From positions 238,746 through 251,877 of the forward strand of contig MU646409.1 of NCBI GenBank assembly GCA_026770585.1: a stretch of 13,132 nucleotides of DNA. The letters are read 5' to 3'. Positions within the stretch are counted from its first letter, which is position 1, and each line of letters begins with the position of its first letter. The translations under genes were made by a program, and so were the position numbers. The stretch is from Baffinella frigidus. Its lineage: Eukaryota; Cryptophyceae; Cryptomonadales; Baffinellaceae. A model generated the notes under the pieces. It saw nothing but the letters and a program-made list of their open reading frames with translations, made no database searches and was not told the DNA's origin. Below are positions 8,059 through 13,132 of the stretch, piece by piece.

Positions 8059-8229
8059 GAGGAGCAGGCGGCAGGAAGAGGATGGGACGCTCCCGAGAGG
8101 AGCGAAGCCAGCCAAGAGGAGAGCGATGAGCAGCGCGGGCGCGACGGGAAAGATTCCGCCGCTGTGTCGTCCGAGGGCGAGGTTCGGCCCACACAAAATC
8201 CTGTTTCTTTGCTAAACCCAGTTGCTTGA
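8059..8229 (+). CDS. acidic exon candidate after array C
   Basis: After GGTTCGCAG (ending 8058) a frame without a Met start reads EEQAAGRGWDAPERSEASQ then EESDEQRGRDGKDSAAVSS. It stays open to TGA at 8227-8229 (56 codons), with a possible donor GAG before GTTCGG at about 8178. The composition (Glu/Asp/Ser/Arg) resembles the acidic exon candidates at 4195 and 8775. A second plus-strand frame is also open, and the antisense strand gives a hydrophobic stretch (APALLIALLLAGFAPLG). Strand and frame are therefore not proven. No family is recognised. Confidence 0.3.
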   Translation, partial: EEQAAGRGWDAPERSEASQEESDEQRGRDGKDSAAVSSEGEVRPTQNPVSLLNPVA

Positions 8230-8303
8230 CACCACACCCCAGTTGCGTCGCACCACAAGCAATTTGTAGGGGTGGAGTTGACGCTGCCTGCACGCTCGAT
8301 AAC

Positions 8304-8329
8304 TCTGGTCTGTTGGCCAACAGACCAGA
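8304..8329. other. 26-bp perfect palindrome
   Basis: TCTGGTCTGTTGG is followed immediately by its exact reverse complement, with no spacer. The palindrome ends six bases before a short TTTAGGG-orientation heptamer patch. Such a site can extrude as a cruciform or bind a dimeric regulator. No function can be assigned from sequence. Confidence 0.95.
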
Positions 8330-8334
8330 CTAGG

Positions 8335-8366
8335 TAGGTTTTAGGGTTCGAGGTTGAGGATTTATG
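8335..8366 (-). repeat. short reverse-orientation heptamer patch
   Basis: GGTTTTAGGGTTCGAGGTTG followed by AGGATTTATG is a decayed TTTAGGG run on the plus strand, inverted relative to arrays C and D on either side. It lies directly after the 26-bp palindrome. Confidence 0.7.
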
Positions 8367-8374
8367 TTGGGCAG

Positions 8375-8502
8375 CAGGACCAACGCGCTCGGTTGGTGCT
8401 GCGGAAGAATGCCTTCACGGATCGTGTGTGCCCTCCCCAGGACGCGCGTCGTCCAGTGTTTGGAAGGAAGCGCGGTTGGGCGCGTCTCCTGAAAGGGGGA
8501 AG
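8375..8502 (+). CDS. basic exon candidate
   Basis: After TTGGGCAG (ending 8374) a frame reads QDQRARLVLRKNAFTDRV, then CPPQDARRPVFGRKRGWAR, then LLKGG. It ends at a donor-like GGAAG before GTGGGA (128 bases, leaving phase 2). The segment is rich in Arg and Lys and has GC-ending codons. The phase does not join directly to the next exon candidate at 8552, which needs phase 1, so either the donor or the link is wrong. No family is recognised. Confidence 0.3.
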
Positions 8503-8551
8503 GTGGGAGGGGGGGTGGCATGCTTATCACCTCCACCTCCCTCCCCGCCAG

Positions 8552-8639
8552 CCGGAGCCAGCGTCTTGATTACAGAGCGGGGTGTACTTATGAAAATAGA
8601 TGGCGTTCAGAGGAATCCACCGGGACATATCAGTGACGG
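8552..8639 (+). CDS. exon candidate with strong splice borders
   Basis: The acceptor is a textbook pyrimidine tract (CACCTCCACCTCCCTCCCCGCCAG minus its first bases, ending 8551). The donor is GACGG before GTGCGT at 8640, the same GTGCGY class as in the TSR2-like gene. The frame reads GASVLITERGVLMKIDG then VQRNPPGHISDG; the other two frames meet a stop. The exon is 88 bases, entered in phase 1 and left in phase 2. The GVLMKIDGV segment is faintly reminiscent of beta-strand turns in PDZ-like folds, but that is not enough for a call. A different donor at 8654 (phase 1) would join the acidic segment beginning at 8800. Confidence 0.4.
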
Positions 8640-8774
8640 GTGCGTGGCTGGTGTGTTGAAATGAGGTGGTTGCCGGCAGGAGGGGTCGCCAAACTCCGGG
8701 CGTGATAGCAGAGGGGGTCTGCGTTATTGGAGGCGTTGCGTTGCGGTTGCTTGAGGCAATTGCCCTGCTGGCAG

Positions 8775-8920
8775 GGGTCGCAAGGCCTGTCGACGCCAGA
8801 GGAGTTTGAGTCGAGCCGCGACGAGGAGGAGGAGAGCACAGAGACATTCCGAGGCGCGCCGAGAGAGCATTCCGAGGAGGAAACCGGAGGCTTGTTCGGA
8901 GGCACGCGCCCCGCCCCCAT
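8775..8920 (+). CDS. acidic Glu/Ser-rich exon candidate
   Basis: After GCTGGCAG (ending 8774) a frame reads GSQGLSTPEEFESSRDEEEE, then STETFRGAPREHSEEETGG. It runs open into heptamer array D, where it becomes repeat translation (PKPQTPN and so on). An alternative acceptor is CGCCAG at 8799. The repeated elements CATTCCGAG and GAGGCGCGCC/GAGGCACGCGCC lie inside. The real 3' end was not found; no good GT donor occurs before 8920. This may be a C-terminal disordered acidic tail or an exon interrupted by array D. Confidence 0.35.
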
Positions 8921-9069
8921 TTACCCTAAACCTCAAACCCCAAACCCCACACCCCACACCTCACACCCAAAACCCCAAACCCTGAACCCTAAACTCGAAT
9001 CCCCAAACCCCAAACCCCCACCCTGAAACCCCAAACCCCAAACCTCAACCCCTCAACCCTCAACCGCAA
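8921..9069 (+). repeat. telomere-like heptamer array D
   Basis: CCCTAAACCTC, CCCCAAA and CCCTGAA units in CCCTAAA orientation cover about 150 bp, with CCCCACACCCCACACC as a local variant. Confidence 0.9.
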
Positions 9070-9210
9070 ATGCCAAACCCTGGGGCTGACGTTAGCACTG
9101 GGGAGCAGGCAGGGCGGTGCGCGGTCGCGGGCGCGGAGGGTATCAACCCTCCCGAAACCCTCTCTCTCGCATCCCTCGCCCCGAAGCCGATGCCACGAAA
9201 AGACCACTGA
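9070..9210 (+). CDS. small open frame, doubtful
   Basis: A 46-codon frame from ATG at the end of array D reads MPNPGADVSTGEQAGRCAVA, then GAEGINPPETLSLASL, ending with TGA at 9208-9210. Codon thirds are mostly G or C. A GTGCGC donor-like site at 9117 would end an exon after EQAGR. With no family motif and no second exon found, chance cannot be excluded in DNA this GC-rich. Confidence 0.2.
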   Translation: MPNPGADVSTGEQAGRCAVAGAEGINPPETLSLASLAPKPMPRKDH

Positions 9211-9567
9211 ATTTCGTCGATGGCGAGCCCAGTTTTATTCAGGCAGAGCTAGAATTGGTCTGATCTGCCACATCTCCTGAACTCCTACCAGTCGTAAAAC
9301 CCCAATGGTGTGCATCAGCCAGATGCAACGATCAACACCCTCAATCCCTCAACCCTCAACCCTAAACCCTAAACATGATCCCCCAGGGCGCGAGGGGCGC
9401 GGGGAAGAAGGAAGCTTGTGCGAAAAGCCGACGTTCCCGTGGCTCCCTCTGGACCGCAGGCTGGCCCTCTCGGGGGGTTGGGAGGGCTGCGGGGAGGGGG
9501 GGGTCATGCGGGGTTGGCTCCACTGGGACACTCGAAGCTCCTAGACACTCGATTTGCGCGAGGGTGG
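9211..9567 (+). other. 5' flank of the TSR2-like gene; heptamer patch and G-rich DNA
   Basis: It begins with about 125 bases of balanced composition (9211-9337) in which I see nothing. A short heptamer patch follows (9338-9374: CCCTCAA and CCCTAAA units), then G-rich DNA open in several frames up to the proposed start codon at 9568. The 12-mer GGAGGGCTGCGG at 9481-9492 recurs twice inside the first exon (9580-9591 and 9604-9615), so the 5' end of the gene has a local duplicated motif. Promoter elements were not recognised. Confidence 0.4.
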
Positions 9568-10594
9568 ATGGGAAGGTTTGGAGGGCTGCGGAGAGGGCTC
9601 TATGGAGGGCTGCGGGGGGGCGGAGATGATGAGGGCTTGCTGGTTCAGGCGTTCGAGGGCATTTTCCAGAGGTGCGCTTCCAGAATCAGCATCGACCTAA
9701 ATCTTAAAACTCTAAACTCTAACCCCAAACCCCTGACCCCCAAACCCTAAAACCGAAGCCCGAAACCCTAAACCCCAAACTCTAAACCTTAAACACCAGT
9801 CTAAGTGCTTTCAACACTAATCACTGAACCTGGGCCACAAACCCCTAAACCCTAAACCCTAAACCCTGAGCCCTGAAACACAAACGCGCGCAGGTGGACT
9901 GCCCTCAATCTCGCGGTGACCAACGGCTGGGGGGGGGGGGAGAGCGCAGGCACGTCCCTGCTCTCTCTATCTCTACCTCTCTCTCTCACACTCACTTTAT
10001 GTCTCTCTCTCTCTCGCTCACACTCTCTCTCAGCTGTTTTCTGCACTCCGGACCTCTGCCCTCTTGTCCTCCGCACACCCCTCCCGCCGCTACACCTCAG
10101 CGCAGCTCCCCTCCTCGAACACGTGGGAACAGTGCACCCGTGTTCCAGGAATGGTTACTGATCTCATATTTATGAATTCATTACAGAGGAATCGCCGATT
10201 TGCCGAATCCACGTTACGAACCCGCGCACCTTGTCGTGTCTGAGATGTGTGTCTCCTGGCTTAGACGTGGGTCGGGTCTTATCACGGAGGGTGTGTACCC
10301 CCCCCAGGTGACGGTTCGGTGTCAGGTTCTTCACCTGACACCCACCTCTTGCCCTGCCTGCCTTGGAGCAGGAAAGAATCGTGGACGTGAGTCTCAGACC
10401 CGACCCACGTTCTTGGGTCTCAGAAAACGGACGTCTCATGACCCCTGGAGCAAACGGACGTGGGTCGGGTAAGACGCGGTTGGGGTGTGATGATGATCTC
10501 GGGTTTCGTGACGGAGCGAGTGTCCCCCCCTGGAGCAGGAAAGAAAGCGCGGCTCTTTGCGGACACCCTCGCGCTCTTCCCCGCGTGTACCCAG
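9568..10594 (+). CDS. TSR2: TSR2-like pre-rRNA processing protein (WGG domain), 5' exons
   Basis: Joining 9568-9671, 9894-9949 and 10539-10594 gives 72 residues in one frame. After a Gly-rich leader (MGRFGGLRRGLYGGLRGGG) the protein reads LLVQAFEGIFQR, then WTALNLAVTNGWGGGESAG, then KKARLFADTLALFPACTQ. The order F-x-G-(I/V), R-W-x-A-L-x-L-A-V, W-G-G-x-x-S-x-x-K-(A) and a following helix is the WGG domain of TSR2. TSR2 escorts ribosomal protein eS26 and is needed for late 20S pre-rRNA cleavage. The first splice (AG/G, phase 2) rebuilds the Arg codon before the invariant Trp. Its intron (9672-9893) starts GTGCGC and is largely heptamer array E. The next two donors read CAG/GCACGTCC, so they would be GC-AG introns. 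A GT donor at 9954 is out of phase with exon 3. The family normally continues for another 80-150 residues, so the gene is incomplete here. Confidence 0.7.
9697..9880 (+). repeat. telomere-like heptamer array E, inside TSR2-like intron 1
   Basis: Decayed CCCTAAA-family units (CTCTAAACTCTAACCCCAAA, then CCCTAAACCCTAAACCCTAA at about 9846-9868) fill most of the 222-base intron between the phase-matched exons ending 9671 and starting 9894. Short CTAAC/CTAAA elements in the repeat match branch-site consensus. The acceptor is CGCGCGCAG. Confidence 0.85.
9958..10035. repeat. (CT)n microsatellite, imperfect
   Basis: CTCTCTATCTCTACCTCTCT, followed by further CTCTCT runs broken by CACA and TTTATGT, lies just after the exon ending 9949, within proposed TSR2-like intron 2. 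It is a pyrimidine-rich tract on the sense strand. Confidence 0.85.
10187..10468 (+). CDS. two alternative or cryptic exons within TSR2-like intron 2
   Basis: A good acceptor (TTTATGAATTCATTACAG, ending 10186) opens a frame GIADLPNPRYEPAHLVVSEM then CVSWLRRGSGLITEGVYPPQ, ending at CAG before GTGACG at 10308. A 64-base intron with a CTGAC branch-like element and acceptor GGAGCAG (ending 10371) joins, in phase 0, to ERIVDVSLRPDPRSWVSENG. That exon ends at 10468 before a consensus GTAAGA donor and is in phase with the acceptor at 10538. If included, these exons would insert about 72 residues between the WGG motif and its downstream helix. The family does not have this insertion, so I favour skipped or cryptic exons, or an unrelated overlapping transcript. 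An alternative 3' end is also possible: a donor at 10585 joining 10637-10751 (VEVWGLGAKPAQPFQL and on), with TGA at 10749-10751. Confidence 0.3.
10318..10342. other. 10-bp perfect hairpin inside the 64-base candidate intron
   Basis: GGTGTCAGGT, loop TCTTC, ACCTGACACC. The right arm contains CTGAC, the best branch-site candidate of the intron 10308-10371. It is surrounded by a larger inverted repeat, ACGTGGGTCGGGTCT (10265-10279) and AGACCCGACCCACGT (10396-10410). Confidence 0.85.
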
Positions 10595-11098
10595 GCACGT
10601 CCTCTCGACCCCCCCCCCTCCCCCCTCTTGCTTTAGGGTGGAGGTGTGGGGTTTAGGGGCTAAGCCTGCTCAGCCTTTCCAGCTCGCTCTCCGCCGCCAC
10701 ACCTCCTCTGTGAGACCTTTTGTTATGCCAACCACAGGCTCTGTTTGCTGATGTCAACTACTCTCATGAATTCCCCACCACTCCGCTGAGAGACCTTTCG
10801 TGTTGTCAACTTAGTGCGGTCCACTTGTTGTCAACTTAGTGCGGTCCACTTGTTGTCAACTTAGTGCGGTCCACTTGTCTCCATACGTGGCCTGTTCTCA
10901 GCCTCCAAGTATAACATTTCCAAATGACAGAGAAGTTTGTTAGATACCACCCACCAAGGCACAAACTTTCGAGTGTTACAGAGCAGAGTGGACACATGCG
11001 GCAGCTGGGTGGCGGACACAGGGCGAATGGTTCTACCTTGAATGGCTCCAAAACAGAATCCTTGTAGAATGGCTGGGGGGAGGGGGGGGCGGGGGGGG
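10595..11098. other. intronic or intergenic segment with a 25-bp triplicate; no firm gene
   Basis: It includes a strong acceptor-like tract (CCCCCCTCTTGCTTTAG ending 10636) whose downstream frame stops at 10751. The 25-bp triplicate follows at 10802-10876, then about 180 bases of balanced unique DNA, and finally a G tract (11072-11098). In the TSR2-like model all of this lies in intron 3. Antisense frames are open from 11234 to 10836 but show no family motif. Confidence 0.45.
10802..10876. repeat. 25-bp tandem repeat, three perfect copies
   Basis: The unit starting GTTGTCAACTTAGTGCGGTC and ending CACTT repeats at 10802, 10827 and 10852 without a mismatch. It contains GTTGTCAAC, an imperfect dyad. 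Perfect identity indicates recent expansion. Confidence 0.95.
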
Positions 11099-11359
11099 CT
11101 AAATACTGAAGCCTACACGTACACGGTGTGAGAACAATCGGGCAACCACCTCGTGATCGTGCGAGACATGTCTGGCGTAAGGGAGACACACCACGGTCCC
11201 TGGTAGGTCCGCGTCCGGGGGTCCCTCGCAGCACCGCCCAACTCTGACAGTAGTAATCTGGCTAGGTAGTAACCCCTTGAGACTAATTGTGAGGAAGGCG
11301 GGGAACTTGGACGTACGCACGGGGCGAATCGCGCAATGGCGTGCACGCCATGATGGCAT
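11099..11359 (-). CDS. antisense open frame, doubtful
   Basis: The minus strand from ATG at 11359 encodes 86 residues, including LLPSQITTVRVGRCCEGPPD, then DLPGTVVCLPYARHVSHD. It shares GRCCEGPPDADL with the plus-strand exon candidate at 12839-12909, in the same reading frame of the shared 36-bp sequence. The start region overlaps the 16-bp palindrome ATGGCGTGCACGCCAT (11336-11351), and a GTGCGT donor-like site occurs early. It may be a decayed inverted copy of coding sequence and not an active gene. No family is recognised. Confidence 0.2.
   Translation of the reverse strand: MPSWRARHCAIRPVRTSKFPAFLTISLKGLLPSQITTVRVGRCCEGPPDADLPGTVVCLPYARHVSHDHEVVARLFSHRVRVGFSI
11205..11240 (-). repeat. 36-bp inverted copy, left arm
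   Basis: AGGTCCGCGTCCGGGGGTCC and the next 16 bases are the exact reverse complement of 12850-12885. The two arms lie 1.6 kb apart and bracket heptamer array F. Confidence 0.95.
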
Positions 11360-11490
11360 CAGGGTATGTGGCTATCACTCCCCCCAGCCCTGCTCTCTCC
11401 TCGCCACACTATCAAATAGTCACCAAACTATCAAGCCACTCGCGGCATGGCCCTGCACCCTGGAGCTTTTTGAGCTTGAGGTTTTTGCAA

Positions 11491-12388
11491 ACCCTAACCC
11501 CTAATTCTTAAATCCTAAACCCTCAAACCTAAACCCTAAATCCTAAAACCTAAACCCTAAAACCAAACCCCTAAACCCTAAACCCTAAACCCTGAACCCT
11601 GAACCCTGAACCCTAAACCCTGAACCCAAAACCTTGAAACCTAAACCCCAAACCCTAAACCCTTAACCCTAAAACCTAAACCCTAAACCCTACACCCTAA
11701 ACCATAAACCCTAAACCCTAAACCCTAAACCCTAAACCCTAAACCCTAAACACAAAACCTAAACCATAAAACCTAAACACTAAACCCCAAACCCTAAACC
11801 CTGAACCCTGAACCCCAGACCTTAAACCCTGAACCCTGAACCCTGAACCCTGAGCACCAAACACTCAACCCTCAACCCTCAACCCTCAACCCTAAACCCT
11901 AAACCCTAAACCCTAAACCCGAAACCCGAAACCCTGAACCCGAAACCCGAAACCCGAAACCCGAAACCCGAAACCCGAAACCCTGAACCCCAAACCCCAA
12001 ACCCCAAACCCGAAACCCGAAACCCTGAACCCGAAACCCGAAACCCGAAACCCGAAACCCGAAACCCGAAACCCTGAACCCCAAATCCTCAACCCTACAT
12101 CCTCAACCCCAAACCCCCAACCCTAATCCCCAAATCCTGAACCCTATCCCTAAACCCTGAACCTCAAACCCCAAACCCCAAACCCTAAACCCTAAACCCT
12201 AAAACCCGAACCCCAAACCCTAAACCCTAAACCCTTAACCCTAAGCCCTAAACCCCAAATCCCAAACCCTAACCCTGAACCCTAAACCCGAAAACCTGAA
12301 CCCCCAACCCCAAACCCTAAACCCTAAACCCTAAACACTGAACCCCAAATGACAAAACCCCTAAGCCCTAACCTCCAAACCCTCAAAC

Positions 12389-12441
<53 letters not shown>

Positions 12442-12835
12442 ACCCTTAACCCTAAACCCAAAATTGTAACATCTAAACCCTAAACCCTAAACCCGAAACC
12501 CGAAACCCTTAACCCCCAATCCTCAACCCTAAACACTCAACCCTAAACCCTGAATCTTAAACCCTCAATCCTCAACCCTAACCCTCAACCCCAAACCCTC
12601 AACCCTAAACCCCAAACCCTAAACCCCAAACCCTAAACCCACAACCCTAAAACCCAAACCCCAAACCCTAACCCTAGACCCTAAACCCTAAACCCTAAAC
12701 CCTAACCCTGACCCGAAACCTTCAACCCTAAACCTCAAACCCTAAACCCTAAACCCTAAACCCTAAACCTTAAACCCCAAACCCCAAACCCTAAATCCTA
12801 AACTCCCTAAACCCTGAACCCCAAACGCTACACCC
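11491..12835 (+). repeat. telomere-like heptamer array F
   Basis: About 1.35 kb of CCCTAAA-family heptamers lie in a single orientation with conspicuous homogeneous sub-runs. These are CCCTAAA near 11711-11752, CCCGAAA at 11917-12072 in a 91-bp higher-order pattern, CCCTCAA at about 12390-12441, and CCCTAAA again near 12670-12770. Minus-strand open frames here (GFRV repeats) are translations of the repeat. The array stops directly before the acceptor-like CCCCAG at 12838. Confidence 0.97.
11921..12085 (+). repeat. 91-bp higher-order repeat of heptamers
   Basis: The pattern CCCGAAA x2, CCCTGAA, CCCGAAA x6, CCCTGAA, CCCCAAA recurs with a shift of exactly 91 bases (13 heptamers). The markers CCCTGAA lie at 11932/12023 and 11981/12072. 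The first copy continues into three CCCCAAA units, while the second diverges after the first. Confidence 0.9.
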
Positions 12836-12838
12836 CAG

Positions 12839-12909
12839 GGGAAGGCGCATGGGCGGTGCTGCGAGGGACCCCCGGACGCGGACCTCCTGATGGACACTCT
12901 CGCCCAGCG
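12839..12909 (+). CDS. possible fourth exon of the TSR2-like gene
   Basis: Array F ends CTACACCCCAG (12838). The next 71 bases read GKAHGRCCEGPPDADLLMDT then LAQR, entered in phase 0 and left in phase 2 at CAGCG before GTGCGT, a donor of the same class as TSR2-like intron 1. The upstream exon ending 10594 also leaves in phase 0. The D-A-D-L-L-M-D-T-L motif resembles the D-x-L-E-D-x-L-x-D helix that follows the WGG region in TSR2, although the spacing is longer than usual. A 57-base intron (12910-12966) would join to PAKMLECLVDSSTEHE with TGA at 13115-13117, but that tail does not resemble the family's E-D-G-S segment. Membership in the TSR2-like gene is an inference. Confidence 0.35.
12850..12885 (+). 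repeat. 36-bp inverted copy, right arm
   Basis: TGGGCGGTGCTGCGAGGGAC and the following 16 bases match the reverse complement of 11205-11240 without mismatch. This arm lies entirely inside the exon candidate at 12839-12909. Confidence 0.95.
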
Positions 12910-13132
12910 GTGCGTTCCCCAACACCCCAAACCCGAACCTATACACCCTGAACCTCGAACCCGCAGTCCCGCGAAGATGCTCGAGTGTCTAGTAGACTCT
13001 TCTACGGAACACGAAACCCGGAAATCGGAACCCGGGACATGGAACCACCGACGCCCAGCCCAGGCGTGCAGCCTCATGCGAACGCACCCTGCGCCTTGCT
13101 CCCGCCCACCGTCCTGAGTGTGATGGTGTGCT
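12910..13132 (+). other. right-edge segment: possible short heptamer-like intron and terminal exon
   Basis: It starts with GTGCGT, contains a few heptamer-like units (CCCCAAACCCGAACC, CCCTGAACC) and reaches an acceptor-like CCCGCAG at 12966. The frame after it runs to TGA at 13115-13117. The unspliced frame is also open because the 57-base segment is a multiple of three. Nothing recognisable follows to the window edge. Confidence 0.3.

Noticed and set aside
9894-9949. Ankyrin repeat fragment (W-T-A-L-N-L-A-V)
   Set aside because: The following W-G-G-x-x-S-x-x-K and the upstream F-x-G-I-x-x-R fit the TSR2 WGG domain much better.
11336-11351. 16-bp palindrome ATGGCGTGCACGCCAT
   Set aside because: It is real but short, with no supporting context. 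It is noted only within the antisense frame entry.
11899-12084. Minus-strand repetitive protein of GFRV/SGFGF units
   Set aside because: It is the translation of heptamer repeats in a frame without stops. The same applies to minus-strand frames at 3393-3578 and 1868-2261.
2258-12835. A true chromosome end or telomere
   Set aside because: The heptamers are degenerate, interrupted by unique DNA and exons, and continue in both directions within the window.

Overview
This window looks like nuclear DNA of a GC-rich microbial eukaryote, most likely an alga. The evidence is plant-type telomere heptamers (CCCTAAA and one-base variants) over about 40 percent of it, candidate short introns with GTGCGY donors, and two recognisable eukaryotic protein families. 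The lineage cannot be settled from the sequence; cryptophyte, green-algal and dinoflagellate relatives all remain possible.

Layout. Positions 1-301 (minus strand) hold the 5' end of an Hsp70-family gene that runs off the left edge. It is divergent from a plus-strand ORF at 453-932 that begins with a signal-peptide-like segment. An acidic plus-strand exon candidate lies at 1259-1717, and a MITE-like inverted-repeat element at 1821-1953. From about 2050 the window alternates between long degenerate heptamer arrays (2258-4190, 5660-6500, 7578-8025, 8921-9069, 9697-9880, 11491-12835) and short unique islands. The islands carry exon-like segments, nearly all on the plus strand, and many local tandem duplications. 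Two islands contain short heptamer stretches in the opposite orientation (5189-5271 and 8335-8366).

The best internal gene is a TSR2-like (WGG domain, pre-rRNA processing) gene starting at 9568. Joining 9568-9671, 9894-9949 and 10539-10594 keeps the frame and restores the family motif order. The first intron (9672-9893) consists largely of telomere-like heptamers. The two following donors appear to be GC donors sharing the 11-mer CAGGCACGTCC. A possible fourth exon (12839-12909) starts exactly where the 1.3-kb heptamer array ends. Thirty-six bases of that exon occur as a perfect reverse complement inside the proposed intron, at 11205-11240.

The same pattern, an acceptor-like CAG at or just beyond an array edge followed by an open plus-strand segment, recurs at 4195, 6508 and 8059. 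My working picture is that telomere-like repeats have expanded mainly inside introns and intergenic spacers of ordinary genes, so this is probably not a chromosome end. Exon calls other than Hsp70 and TSR2 rest on open frames, splice-like borders and codon bias, and are tentative.
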